From NCBI RefSeq assembly GCF_003086295.3, contig NC_092046.1, forward strand, positions 105,317,363-105,381,362: a stretch of DNA of 64,000 nt. The letters are read 5' to 3'. Below, in pieces: positions 1-10,768 of the stretch. The notes under the pieces are model-generated. The model made no database searches. It had not been told where the DNA came from and saw nothing but the letters and a program-made list of their open reading frames with translations. This DNA comes from Arachis hypogaea (Eukaryota > Streptophyta > Magnoliopsida > Fabales > Fabaceae). The first letter of the stretch is position 1. Each line of letters begins with the position of its first letter. A program made the translations under genes and the position numbers.

Positions 1-111
1 AAATATGCATGAATTAAATGACAAAATTGAATGATGCATGTCTCATAACTTGGATTAGAGCTTTGATGCACTTTATTGCTTGATTTCAGGACAAAGGAAG
101 CAAGGAAGAAC

Positions 112-1050
112 CACGTTAGTAGCCACGTTAGTCTAGCTAACGTGACCACTAACGTAGAATGGAGGCTAACTTGCAACGTTAATGAGAAAAGTGATCGCCA
201 TTAACGCCTTCGTGAGCCATCATAGCCCACGTTAGTTGCCACGTTAACATAGTTAACGTGGAAGCTAACGTGGAAGAGAAGTAGAACTCCAACGTTAGTG
301 GTAAAAGTAAGTGCCACTAACGTTCCAAAGTGGCAGCTGGCCACGTTAAGAGTCACGTTAACTCAGTTAACGTGAACTCTAACGTGGATGAGGAAGATCA
401 TGCCAACGTTAGTGACACTCACCTTTGTCACTAATGTTGGACTAAGCTCATATTGGCCACGTTAAGAGCCACGTTAACCTAGTTAACGTGGACTCTAACG
501 TAGAGGAAGCAAGGAGTCACCAACGTTAGTGACACTCACCTTTGTCACTAACGTTGTACTAAGCCACTTTGAGCCACGTTAGTTGCCACGTTAACTCAGT
601 TAACGTGGAAGCTAACGTGGAGGAGAGAATGATGAGCCAACGTTAGTGACACTCACCTTTGTCACTAACATTGGGGATGGCTACCAATACCACGTTAGAG
701 GCCACGTTAACGCAATTAATGTGAACTCTAACGTAGGAAAGGGGCGTTTTGGAGCGTTAGTGACAAAGGTAAGTGTCACTAACGCTCTCGAGGCTAAAGT
801 GTGCTCACGTTAAGAGCCATGTTAGTTATACTAACGTGAACTCTAACGTGAGAAAGGGGGGACTCTCAACATTATTAAAAAAGGTAAACCCCAATAACGT
901 GTGCGAAGGACCAAGAGGCAACGTTAGTGATCACGTTGGTGCCACTAACGTTGAAGTTAACGTGGACCATTCTTGGGTTAGGAACGTTAGTGAAAAAGGT
1001 GATTGTCACTAACGTTCTCGAACCCACACTTTCACTTAACGTTAACGCCA
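112..1050. repeat. Array of ACGTTAAC/ACGTTAGTG palindromes in LTR F
   Basis: About 900 bp are made of short inverted units built on AACGTT. Units of the type CCACGTTAA...TTAACGTGG alternate with longer ones of the type AACGTTAGTGACA...TGTCACTAACGTT. Spacers are irregular (20-40 bp). Spacing and spacer sequence vary, so it is not a simple satellite. The short ORF at 773-1012 is only a reading of this array. Confidence 0.85.
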
Positions 1051-1198
1051 CTAACGTCCTAAGCTAAAGTCCATGCCTACCTCATACTCTCTCTCTGCAA
1101 GTAAAGCTAAGCCCACTAAAGATGATAACTGCCTCAACTCAAGATCCAAAGGCCCATATCTAAGACTTGAAGAAGAAACTAGAAGATCAGAAGAATAG

Positions 1199-1206
1199 TA
1201 TAAATA
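1199..1206 (+). promoter_or_regulatory. TATA box of LTR F (TATAAATA)
   Basis: TATAAATA followed by GGGAGA lies just after the palindrome array, at the same relative position as the TATA boxes of LTRs I and D. Confidence 0.6.
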
Positions 1207-2099
1207 GGGAGAACTTTGAACTAGAAAGAGCTTTTGGGCACTATTAGGATTACTCTCTGTATTTTTACTTTCTCTGTAACTTCTAGTTTAACTTTTCAGA
1301 ATGCATTCTTCATCTTTGTTTTCCATTCCCAGAGCTATGAACAACTAAACTCCTTTCATTGGGTTAGGGAGCTCTGTTGTAATTTGATGGATCAATAATA
1401 GTTTTCATTATTCTTCTTCTTTCTTTTCTCTTGATTTTACTAGAAAGCTTTCAATCGTCATCCAATTGAGTAGTTATCTTGGAAAAGAAGCTATTCATAC
1501 TTGGATCTCTTCGAAACCTTGGAAGAGGAATGAAGAGATCATGCTAGAAATGCTTTCTCATGTTGGACCAAATTGGGGTTTGGATGAATATAGTGACATA
1601 TAATCCTACCACACTTTGATTTGGAAATACATGTGGTATAATCAGTGACCATACCTCATCTCTTCTCATGAGCAATTGGACCAAGGAATTGGCTATTGAT
1701 CAAGATTTGAGAGATTGAATTACCAAGGAATTGGAATTCAATCACTTAAGATTGCCAAGGAGATCAATGAATGCATTGATTGAGGAAGAGATGAAAATGA
1801 ACTTGATCCGGAGGATGCAACATCTCCTAAGCCCAATGAACTCCCCATTTCTGATCTTACCCATTCTCTTTAATTTCTGCCAATTACTTTTATGATCATC
1901 TTCCCCATTCCCATTTAAGATTCTGCAATTTACTTTCCGTCATCTATTTTCAGCTCTTTATTTCCAGCATTTACATTTTTTGCTATTTACTTTCCCGCCA
2001 TTTAATTTCCTGCAACTCTCAAACCAAATTCTGCTTAGCTCAACTAGAATATTCCTCCAATTAAAGTTGCTTGACCAATCAATCCCTGTGGGATTCAAC

Positions 2100-2115
2100 C
2101 TCACTCTTTTGTGAG
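2100..2115 (+). other. LTR hairpin CTCAC-(6)-GTGAG in F
   Basis: A perfect 5-bp stem lies between the conserved 'CAATCCCTGTGGGAT' block and 'TTATTACTTGACGAC'. The other LTRs hold a hairpin of different stem sequence at the same place. Confidence 0.55.
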
Positions 2116-2184
2116 TTATTACTTGACGACAATTCGGTATACTTGCCGAGGGAGATTTGTTAAGAGACAAGTTTCCGTGCATCA

Positions 2185-2724
2185 TTGGGCGTGTGACAGA
2201 CGCAAAAGGATTAATGGATCCTATTCCAACATGATCGAAAACCGACAGATGATTAGTCGTGCGGTGACAGCGCATTTAGAACATTTTCACTGAGAGGACG
2301 GGAAGTAGCCATTGACAACGGTGATGCCCAACATAAAGCTTGCCATGGAAAGGAGTATGAATGATTGGATGAAGGCAATAGGAAAGCAGAGGTTCAGAAG
2401 GAACAAAGCATCTTCATACACTTATCTGAAATTCTCACCAATGAATTACATAAGTATCTCTATCTTTATTTTATGTTTTATTCATATTTTAATTATGAAT
2501 TCTCCATAACCATTTGAATCTGCCTGACTGAGATTTACAAGATGACCATAGCTTGCTTCAAGCCGACAATCTCCGTGGGATCGACCCTTACTCACGTAAG
2601 GTTTATTACTTGGACGACCCAGTGCACTTGCTGGTTAGTTGTGCGGAGTTGTGACAAAGAGTTGAGATTACAATTGTGCGTACCAAGCTGTTGGCACCAT
2701 TGATGATCACAATTTCGTGCACCA
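2185..2724 (+). mobile_element. 5' LTR of element B, last 540 bp
   Basis: This stretch matches 23006-23545, the end of the 3' LTR of B, over exactly 540 bp. I count about 17 differences by eye, mostly transitions. It ends in ATTTCGTGCACCA and is followed six bases later by a primer-binding site. The upstream part of this LTR was separated by insertion of LTR F. Its divergence is higher than that of the two LTRs of A, which fits A being nested inside B. Confidence 0.85.
2586..2601 (+). other. LTR hairpin CCTTAC-TCAC-GTAAGG in B
   Basis: A perfect 6-bp stem with a TCAC loop lies between 'GTGGGATCGACC' and 'TTATTACTTGGACGAC'. It is repeated in the 3' LTR of B and, with altered stems, in the LTRs of A, C, E, G, I and K. 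Confidence 0.6.
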
Positions 2725-2730
2725 AGTTTT

Positions 2731-2749
2731 TGGCGCCGTTGCCGGGGAT
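2731..2749 (+). other. Primer-binding site of B, tRNA-Asp type
   Basis: TGGCGCCGTTGCCGGGGAT is complementary to the 3' end of plant tRNA-Asp(GUC), including CCA. It lies six bases after the LTR end. Athila elements are known to use this primer. Confidence 0.85.
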
Positions 2750-4343
2750 TGTTCGAGTTTGGACAACTGACAGTTCATCCTGTTGCTCAGATTAGGTAAT
2801 TTTATTTTATGTTTAAGCTTTTTACTTCTTATTTTCGAAAAATCTCAAAAAAATATTTATTCTATGTTCTTCAGAATTTTTAAGAATGAATTCTAGAGTT
2901 TCAGATGATGCTTTTATCATCACAGAAGCTAGTTGATTCTCATCAATTTGGCTGTTGTATGTCTGCTGAAGCTTGGCTAGCCATGTCTAATCCTTTTAGA
3001 CTGAAGCTTTAGACTAACATTGCATGACTCTTGGAATTCTTATTAAAAGTTTTGAATCTCTTTATTTTCTTTTCCATATAATTTTCGAAAAATCACAAAA
3101 AAAAAATTTAAAATCATAAAAACCAAAAATATTTTGTGTTTCTTGTTTGAGTCAAGTGTCAATTTTTAAGTTTGGTGTCAATTGCATGTCTTTATTTTTT
3201 TTGCATTTTTCGAATACATGCATTATGTTCTTCATTGATCTTCAAGATGTTCTTGATGATTTCCTTGCTCTGATCTTTAATTTCTCTTGTTTTGTGTCTT
3301 TTGTTGTTTCTTACATGCATTTTCAAATTGTTATAGTCCTTAGTATACAAACTTCTAAGTTTGGTGTCTTGCATGCATTTTTTTATTTGATCTTAGTTGC
3401 ATTTTTTATTGTTTCTCATCATTAAAAATTCAAAAATTTCTAAAAATGTGTCTTTTCAAGTCAATAACACAGAGAATTGAAGATTCAGAACATTCAGCAG
3501 AGGAATTACACAGAAAAAGCTAGGCGTTCAAAACGCCATGTGAAGAAGGAAAACTAGCGTTTAAACGCCAGCCAGGGTACCTGGCTGGGCGTTAAACGCC
3601 CAAAAAGGTAGCATTTTGGGCGTTAAACGTCAGAATGGATGCCATTCTGGGCGTTTAACGCCAGGAGGACACTAGAGGGAAGATTTTATTTTTAGTTCAA
3701 ATCTTTTTCAAATCATATCTTTTCAATCATATCTTTTCAAAATCAATTTCTTTCCATTTTTTTAAATTATTACTATTTTCAAAAATCCTTGCTACAATTA
3801 ATGATTTAATTCAAAATTTTCAAGTTGTTACTTGCCTATTAAGAAAGGATCAAATTTTAATTCTAGAATCATATCTTTTAAATTCTTGTTAGTCAAGTAA
3901 TCAACTTTAATTTTAAAAACTTTCTTCTTTTTAATTTGATTTTCAATCATATCTTCTCAATCATATCTTTTCAATCACATCTTTTTCAAAATTGATTTTC
4001 AATCATATCCTTTTGATTTCTAATTTCAAAATCTTTTTCAAAAATCACTTAATTTCTTTCCCAATCTTAGTTTTCGAAAATCATTTACCAAATTTTCAAA
4101 ATTTCTCTTAATTATTTCAAAATCTTTTTACTTTAATTTCAAAAATTTTTCCCCCTTTCCCACCTCCTTCTATTTATGGACTAACACTCCTCCTTAATGT
4201 ACAATTCGAACTCTATCCCTCTTGATAAATTCGAATTCTCTCTTCTCTACCTCATCCTTCTATTCTTATTTTCCTCTGACACCTCAAGGAATCTCTATAA
4301 TTTAACATAGAGGATTCCATATTTTCTTCTCCTCTCTTTTCAT
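2750..4343 (+). other. Untranslated leader of B
   Basis: A leader of about 1.6 kb with no supported gene. It holds copies of TAAGTTTGGTGTC (near 3165 and 3355), a palindrome cluster (3505-3665), and then an AT-rich stretch (3690-4140) with degenerate ATATCTTTTCAA repeats. It ends in a pyrimidine-rich tract before the gag ATG. Confidence 0.7.
3505..3665. repeat. Palindrome cluster GGCGTTTAACGCC in leader of B
   Basis: Five or so units with the core GCGTTNAACGC lie within 160 bp, separated by spacers such as 'AGAATGGATGCCATTCT' that are partly inverted themselves. The region is non-coding. Confidence 0.8.
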
Positions 4344-5602
4344 ATGAGCAGGAGCAAGGACAAGGGCATTCTTGTTGAAGCTGACCCTGAACCTGAAAGG
4401 ACCTTGAAGAGAAAGCTAAGAGAAGCTAAAGTACAACTCTCTATAGAGGACCTAACAGAACTTTTCAAACAAGAAGAAGCCATGGCAGATGAAAACAACA
4501 ACAATGCCAACAATGCAAGGAAGGTGCTTGGTGACTTTACTACACCTACTCCCGACTTCTATGGGAGAAGCATCTCAATCCCTGCCATTGGAGCAAACAA
4601 CTTTGAGCTTAAGCCTCAATTAGTTTCTCTAATGCAACAGAATTGCAAGTTTCATGGACTTCTATTGGAAGATCCTCATCAATTCTTAGCTGAATTCTTG
4701 CAAATCTGTGACACTGTCAAGACTGATGGAGTTGATCCCGAGGTCTACAAACTTATGCTCTTTCCCTTTGCTGTAAGAGACAGGGCTAGAACATGGTTGG
4801 ATTCACAACCTAAAGAAAGCCTAAACTCTTAGGAAAAGCTAGTTAATGCCTTCTTGGCAAAGTTCTTTCCACCTCAAAAATTGAGCAAGCTTAGAGTGGA
4901 AGTCCAAACCTTCAGACAGAAGGAAGGTGAATCTCTCTATGAAGCCTGGGAAAGATACAAGCAATTGATCAGAAGGTGTCCTTCTGACATGCTTTCAGAA
5001 TGGAGCATCATAGGTATTTTCTATGATGGTCTGTCTGAACTATCCAAGATGTCATTGGACAGCTCTACTAGAGGATCTCTTCATTTGAAGAAGACGCCTG
5101 CAGAAGCTCAGGAACTCATTTAAATGGTTGTAAATAACCAATTTATGTACACTTCTGAAAGGAATCTTGTGAATAATGGGACAAATCAGAAGAAAGGAGT
5201 TCTTGAGATTGATACTCTGAATGCCATATTAGCTCAGAACAAAATATTGACTCAACAAGTCAATATAATTTCTCAGAGTCTGTCTGGAATGCAAGCAGCA
5301 ATAGGCAGTACCAAACAAGCTTCATCTGAAGAGGAAGCTTATGATCCTGAGAACCCAGCAATGGAAGAGGTGAATTACATGGGAGAATCCTATAGAAAAA
5401 CCTATAATCCTTCATGAAGAAATCATCCAAACCTCTCATGGAAGGATCAACAGAGGCCTCAACAACAATAATGGTGGAAGAAATAGGTTTAGCAATAGCA
5501 AGCCTTTTCCATCATCTTCTCAGCAACAGACAGAGAATTCTAAGCAGAGCCACTCTGACTTAGCAACTGTAGTATCTGATCTAATTAAAACCACTCAAAG
5601 TT
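4344..5602 (+). pseudogene. gag: gag of element B, capsid and nucleocapsid part, broken
   Basis: The reading frame starts at the ATG at 4344 with a charged N-terminus (RSKDKG, then EADPEPERTLKRKLREA). A retrotransposon gag capsid region follows, with the hallmarks WLDSQP, FFPPQK and ESLYEAWERYKQLIRRCP. In-frame stops occur at 4830, 5121 and 5415. After 5417 the frame shifts before the coiled region that starts at 5605. The N-terminus differs from the gag of A, E and K (MNP/MDL type) and resembles that of G and C. The protein would form virus-like particles. In this copy it cannot be made as one chain. RT and integrase do not follow, so B is a gag-protease-only, non-autonomous element (TR-GAG type). 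Confidence 0.8.
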
Positions 5603-5604
5603 TC

Positions 5605-6649
5605 ATGACTGAAACAAGGTCCTCCATTAGAAATTTGGAGGCACAAGTGGGTCAGCTGAGCAAGAAAGTTACTGAACTCCCTCCTAGTACTCTTCCAAGC
5701 AATACAGAAGAGAATCCAAAAGGTGAGTGCAAGGCCATTAACATGACCCACACGGCCGAACCTGGAGAGGAGGAAGAGGTAGTGATCTCCACTGAGGAAG
5801 ACCTCAATGGACGTCCATTGGCCTCCAAGGAGTTCCCTAATGAGGAACCATGGGAATCTGAGGCTCACACTGAGACCATAGAGATTTTATTGAATTTACT
5901 TTTGCCATTCATGAGCTCTGATGAGTATTCTTCCTCTGAAGAGGATGAAAATGTTACTGAAGAACAAGTTGCTAAGTACCTTGGAGCAATCATGAAGCTA
6001 AATGTCAAGCTATTTGGTAATGAGACTTGGGAGGATGAACCCCTCCTTGCTCACGAAAGAACTGGATGACTTGACTAGGCAGAGATTACCTCTGAAGAGA
6101 CAAGATCCTGGAAAGTTCTCAATACCTTGTACCATAGGCACCATGACCTTTGAGAAGGCTCTGTGTGACCTAGGGTCAAGCATAAACCTCATGCCTCTCT
6201 CTGTAATGGAGAAGCTAGGAATCCTTGAGGTACAAGCTGCAAGAATCTCACTAGAGATGGCAGATAATTCAAGAAAACAGGATTATGGACTTGTAGAGGA
6301 TGTCTTGGTAAAGGTTGAAGGCCACTACATCCCTGCTGATTTCACAATCTTAGAAATTGGGAAGTGTATGGATGAATCCATCATCCTTGATAGACCCTTC
6401 CTAGCCACAGCAAAAGCTGTGATTGATGTTGACAGAGGAGAATTGGTCCTTCAAGTGAATGAGGACTCCCTTATGTTTAAAGCTCAAGGATCTCCCTCTG
6501 TAACGATAGAGAAGAAGCATGAAAAGCTTCTCCCAATACAGAGTCAAACAAAACCCCCACATTCAAACTCTAAGTTTGGTGTTGAGAGGCCACAACCAAA
6601 CTCTAAGTTTGGTGTTGAGAGGCCATCATCATGCTCTGAGAATCTGTGA
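5605..6649 (+). pseudogene. gag C-terminus and aspartic protease of B, frameshifted
   Basis: The first part (5605-6069) encodes a short helical motif (RSSIRNLEAQVGQLSKKV), also found in I and C, then an acidic stretch. A frameshift near 6040-6060 leads to the frame of 6002-6649. That frame holds a retropepsin-like domain: active-site motif ALCDLGSSINLMP, then VEDVLVKV and a RPFLATAKAVIDV segment. The chain ends at 6649 after two copies of the peptide NSKFGVERP, which is the translation of AACTCTAAGTTTGGTGTTG repeats. Protease would process Gag. No RT domain follows, and I see no RT sequence between here and the second ORF. Confidence 0.8.
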
Positions 6650-6697
6650 GGCTCCACGAGAGCCCACTGTCAAGCTATTGACATTAAAGAAGCGCTT

Positions 6698-6715
6698 GTT
6701 GGGAGGCAACCCAAT
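6698..6715 (+). other. Post-gag hairpin of B (TTGGG-AGGCAA-CCCAA)
   Basis: GTTGGG, loop AGGCAA, CCCAAT forms a stem preceded by AAGCGCTT. The same 25-bp neighbourhood occurs after the gag or pol end in A, C and I. The version in A carries paired changes. Confidence 0.65.
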
Positions 6716-7582
6716 TTTACTTATCTATGTTAAATTTCTATTTTCCATTGTTATTTTATGTTTTCTATAGGTTGATGATCATGAGAAGTCACAAAAACAA
6801 TTGAAAAAGCAAAACAAATTGAAAAACAGAATGAAAAACAGCACACCCTGGAGGAGAAGGCTACTAGCGTTTAAACGCCAGTAAGGGCAGCAGAATGGGC
6901 GTTAAACGCCCAGTCTGGCACCATTCTGGGCGTTTAACGCCAGAAATGGGTACCAGACTGGCGTTTAACGCCAGAAAAGGGCAAGAAGCTGGCGTTAAAT
7001 GCCACAAATGGGCAGTAACCTGGCGTTTAACGCAAGGATTGGCAGTAGAGGGCATTTTGCACGCCTAAGTGGTGCATGGATGAAAAATCCTTGACATCTT
7101 AAGATCTGTGGACCCCACAGGATCCCCACTAACTTCAACTCACTCTCTCTCTTCTTCACACCTTTTCTTAATCCTCTTCCCCAAATACCCTTCACCAATC
7201 AACTCAATACCTCTTCCCCAAAAACCCCTCACCTATCAAATCCTACCCTCTTCTCCATAAACCCTTCACCAATCCACATCCATCCATCATAAAGCCCCAC
7301 CTACCTCACCATTCAAATTCAAACCACTTTCCCTCCCAAACCCACCCATACATGGCCGAACCCAAGCCCCCCCTCTCCACTCCTATATAAACCCATCTTC
7401 ACTCCTTCATTTTCCCACATCTTAAACACTACTTCTCCCCCTTGGCCGAAACACTAGCCCACCTTCATCTTCTCTATTTCTTCTTTTTCTACCCTCTTCT
7501 TTCTTCTTTTGCTCGAGAACGAGCAACCCTTCTAAGTTTGGTGTGGTAAAAGCTAAAGCTTTTTGTTTTTCTATAACCATTT
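6716..7582 (+). other. Region between protease and second ORF of B, with palindromes
   Basis: Non-coding. At 6860-7060 there is a cluster of GGCGTTTAACGCC palindromes. A C-rich, T-rich stretch with a possible TATA-like ACTCCTATATAAACCC (near 7380) follows, then a hairpin with TAAGTTTGGTGT (7509-7544) and the start codon of the second ORF. The order suggests a separate transcript for the second ORF, which is inference. Confidence 0.6.
7509..7544 (+). promoter_or_regulatory. Hairpin plus TAAGTTTGGTGT module before ORF2 of B
   Basis: TTGCTCG-AGAA-CGAGCAA forms a 7-bp stem, and TAAGTTTGGTGT begins seven bases later. The same pair of elements, with TTGCTTG/CAAGCAA, occurs at the 3' end of B. The ORF2 ATG lies 39 bases downstream. 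Confidence 0.6.
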
Positions 7583-8020
7583 ATGGCACCAAAGGCCGGA
7601 GAATCCTCTAGAAAGAGGAAAGGGAAGGCAAAAGCTTCCACCTCCGAGTCATGGGAGATGGAGAGATTCATCTCAAGGGTGCATCAAGACCACTTCTATG
7701 AAGTTGTGGTCAAGAAGAAAGTGATCCCCGAGGTCCCTTTCAAACTCAAAAAGGGTGAATATCCAGAGATCCGACATGAGATTCGAAGAAGAGGTTGGGA
7801 AATTCTCACCAACCCCATTGAATAAGTCGGGATCTTAATAGTTCAAGAGTTCTATGCCAATGCATGGATCACCAAGAACCATGATTAAAGTGTGAACCCG
7901 GACCCAAAGAATTGGCTTACAATGGTTCGGGGGAAATACTTAGATTTCAGTCCGAAAAATGTAAGGGTAGCATTCAACTTGCCCATGATGCAAGGAGATG
8001 CACACCCCTACACTAGAAGG
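7583..8020 (+). pseudogene. ORF2 of B, N-terminal part, split by element A
   Basis: The frame starts MAPKAGESSRKRKGKAK, a basic possibly nuclear-targeting segment. It continues with a region matching ORF2 of A (FYANAW against FYANMW, and IPEV followed by a basic-acidic helix). TAA at 7823 and TAA in the next 70 bases interrupt it. The frame then runs to 8020 and into the target site GTCAA. It resumes in phase at 20075, which shows that A inserted into this gene. I recall the domain as the 'putative plant transposon protein' family found with Athila elements. Its function is unknown, and it is not a transposase in any demonstrated sense. Confidence 0.7.
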
Positions 8021-8025
8021 GTCAA
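8021..8025. repeat. Target-site duplication of A, left copy (GTCAA)
   Basis: GTCAA directly precedes TGGTGCACG of the LTR and recurs at 20075-20079. Confidence 0.9.
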
Positions 8026-9510
8026 TGGTGCACGAATTATGAATCACACTTTTCACAACTCGTACCACTGACCAGCAAGTGCACTGGGTCGTCCAAGTAA
8101 TACCTCACGTGAGTAAGGGTCGAATCCCACGGAGATTGTTGGTTTGAAGCAATCTATGGTTATCTTGTGAATCTTAGTCAGGAAGTCAATTATGTTTATC
8201 AGTTGAATTGCAAATAAACAATAGAGCATGGATTAAAGGTTACTTGTTATGCAGTAATGGAGAATATGTTGGAGTTTTGGAGATGCTTTGTCTTCTGAAT
8301 ATCTGCTTTCCTCTGTCTTCTTGTTCACGCACGCACGTCCTCCTATGGCAAGCTGTGTGTTGGTGGATCACCGTTGTCAATGGCTACCTTCCATCCTTCC
8401 GGTGAAAACTACGCTCACGCGCTCTGTCACAGCACGGCTAATCACCGGTTGGTTCTCGATCCGGTTGGAATAGGATTTACTATCCTTTTGCGTCTGTCAC
8501 TAACGCCCAGCCTTCAGGAGTTTGAAGCTCGTCACAGTCATTCAATCCTTGAATCCTACTCGGAATACCACAAACAAGGTTTAGACTTTCCGGATTCTCA
8601 TGAATGCCACCATCAGTTCTAGCTTATACCACGGAGATTCTGATTAAGGAATCTAAGAGATACTCATTCAATCGTATATAGAACGGAGGTGGTTGTCAGG
8701 CACACGTTCATGATTTGAGGAAGGTGATGAGTGTCACAGATCATCACCTCCATCACAGTTAAGCGCGAATGAACATCTTAGATAGGAACAAGCGTGTTTG
8801 AATGGAAAACAGAAATACTTGCATTAATTCATCGAGACACAGCAGAGCTCCTCACCCCCAACAATAGGGTTTAGAGACTCATGCCGTCAAAGAATACAAA
8901 GTTTAGATCTAAAATGTCATGAGGTACAAAATAAGTCTCTAAAAGTTGTTTAAATACTAAACTAGTAGCCTAGGTTTACAACAAATGAGTAAACTATGAT
9001 GGATGATGCAGAGGCCCACTTCTGGGGCCCACTTGGTGTGTGCTGGGGCTGAGAATTAAGCAATCCACGTGCAGAGGCCATTTGTGGAGTTGAACGCCAG
9101 TTTTTGTGCCAGTTTGGGCGTTCAACTCCAGCTTTTGATCCTTTTCTGGCGCTGGACGCCAGAATTGGACTATTATATATTGATGGAAAGCCCTGGATGT
9201 CTACTTTCCAACGCAATTGGAAGCATGCCATTTCGAGTTCTGTAGCTCCAGAAAATCCACTTTGAGTGCAGGGAGGTCAGAATCCAACAGCATCAGTAGT
9301 CCTTTTTCAGCCTGAATCAGATTTTTGCTCAGCTCCTTCAATTTCAGCCAGAAAAATACCTGAAATTACAGAAAAACACACAACTCATAGTAAAGTCCAT
9401 AAATATGAATTTTTCCTAAAAACTAATGGAAATAAACTAAAAGCTAACTAAAACATACTAAAAACTATATGAAATTAACCCCAAAAAGCGTATAGAATAT
9501 CCGCTCATCA
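8026..9510 (-). mobile_element. 3' LTR of A (1485 bp)
   Basis: On the minus strand it starts TGATGAGCGGATATTCTATACGC and ends CGTGCACCA. It lacks 56 bp present in the other LTR (19680-19735), which removes one GGCGTTGAACGCC palindrome. The deletion is flanked by TGG microhomology. The ORFs at 8208-8622 lie in LTR sequence and are duplicated at 18716-19130, so they are not genes. Confidence 0.9.
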
Positions 9511-9548
9511 CAACACCAAACTTAAACTGTTGCTTGTCCTCAAGCAAC
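9511..9548 (-). promoter_or_regulatory. Hairpin plus AAGTTTGGTGTTG module at 3' LTR boundary of A
   Basis: On the minus strand, GTTGCTTG-AGGA-CAAGCAAC (8-bp perfect stem, 9529-9548) is followed by TTTAAGTTTGGTGTTG, which abuts the 3' LTR with no gap. This is where a polypurine tract would be expected. No ordinary purine tract is visible. Confidence 0.65.
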
Positions 9549-10768
9549 TAGACAAATAAAATAGAAGACTAATAGGTTGAGAAGCAATAATATCTCAGAG
9601 TTTTTTTGCATGAAGCTCAGATTCTAATTAGATGAGCGGGGCTAGTAGCTTTTTGCTTCCGAACAGTTTTGGCATCTCACTTTATCCATTGAAGCTCAGA
9701 GTGATTGGCATCTATAGGAACTCAGAATTCAGATAGTGCTATTGATTCTCCTAGTTCAGTATGTTGATTCTTGAACACAGCTACTTTATGAGTCTTGGCT
9801 GTGGCCCTAAGCACTTTGTTTTCCAGTATTACCACTGGATACATAAATGCCACAGACACATAATTGGGTGAACCTTTTTAGATTGTGACTCAGCTTTGCT
9901 AAAGTCCCCAATTAGAGGTGTCCAGAGTTCTTAAGCACACTCTTCTTTTTGCTTTGGACCTTGACTTTAACCGCTCAGTCTCAAGTTTTCACTTGACACC
10001 TTCACGCCACAAGCACATGGTTAGGGACAGCTTGGTTTAGCCGCTTAGGCCAGGATTTTATTCCCTTAGGCCCTCCTATCCACTGATGCTCAAAGCCTTG
10101 GGATCCTTTTTCTTACCCTTGCCTTTTGGTTTTAAGGGCTATTGGCTTTTTTCTCTTGCCTTTTGGTTTTAAGAGCTTTGACTTTTTCTGCTTGCTTTCT
10201 CTTTTTCTTTCTCTATTTTTTTTTTGCAAGCTTTGTTCTTTGCTGCTTTTTCTTGCTTCAAGAATCATTTTTATGATTTTTCAGATTATCAATAACATGT
10301 CTCATGTTCATCATTCTTTCAAGAGCCAACATATTTAACAGTCTTAAACAACAAATTCAAAAGACATATGCACTGTTCAAGCATTCATTCAGAAGACAGA
10401 AAGCATTGCCACCACATTTAACTAATCAGAATTTCTCTTATTAAAACTTGAAATTTTATTGCCTCTTATTCAAAAGATCTACTACTTTATTCATGTTTGC
10501 TGATGATGAGAAAAATAAACTATAGCTTAATTGGAGATAAAATCAAAATAGATACTAATTACTACTATATGACTCCTAAGGTAAACTTCTATAAGGACAC
10601 TGTCACAGAGTTAAGGCAGAAATTGGAAATTAACAACCTTTATTCTGGGGGAACGGGGGTTCCTTTGATCCTTGGGGTGCTTGGTCCTACAAGAGAAGAC
10701 TTTTGGCGCTTCAATTCCCTTAAGTCACGCCCTTGCTCCTCTTGTTCTTTAAACATATAGGTCAGCAT
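9549..10768 (-). other. Conserved 3' non-coding region of A
   Basis: About 1.2 kb with no supported gene, very similar to 20789-21854 (B) and 29614-30715 (C). It includes a TCAAGT-GAAA-ACTTGA hairpin (9981-9996) and a block with AGCGGCTAAACC. Short ORFs in it differ between copies and look spurious. The strong conservation among elements with broken genes suggests a cis function, or recent common origin. Confidence 0.6.

Larger units (their letters stand above)
1..2184 (+). mobile_element. LTR F, 3' portion, Athila-like LTR of a separate family
   Basis: This is the downstream part of a large LTR whose 5' end lies outside the window. It has the layout of the LTRs of element I: a leader, a palindrome array, a TATA box, a polypyrimidine stretch, an 'agctctgttgtaatttgatgg' type block near 1370, and a terminal CA (2181-2184). 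A short hairpin at 2100-2115 precedes the end, as in the other LTRs. At 2185 the sequence changes abruptly into LTR B. F probably inserted into LTR B, with TTGGG (2185-2189) as target. The other target copy would be upstream of the window. Whether F is a solo LTR or the 3' LTR of a full element cannot be seen. Confidence 0.75.

Noticed and set aside
112..1050. Regularly spaced palindromes reminiscent of a CRISPR array
   Set aside because: Units vary in length and spacing, spacers are themselves repeated, the context is a plant LTR, and no cas genes exist.
3147..3425. Phenylalanine-rich 92-codon ORF in the leader of B with membrane-like composition
   Set aside because: T-rich leader sequence; the corresponding frames in other leaders are not kept.
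8208..8622. Overlapping ORFs of 60-80 codons that recur at 18716-19130
   Set aside because: They lie wholly inside the two LTRs of A, so their repetition is due to LTR identity. No family resemblance or codon pattern supports them.
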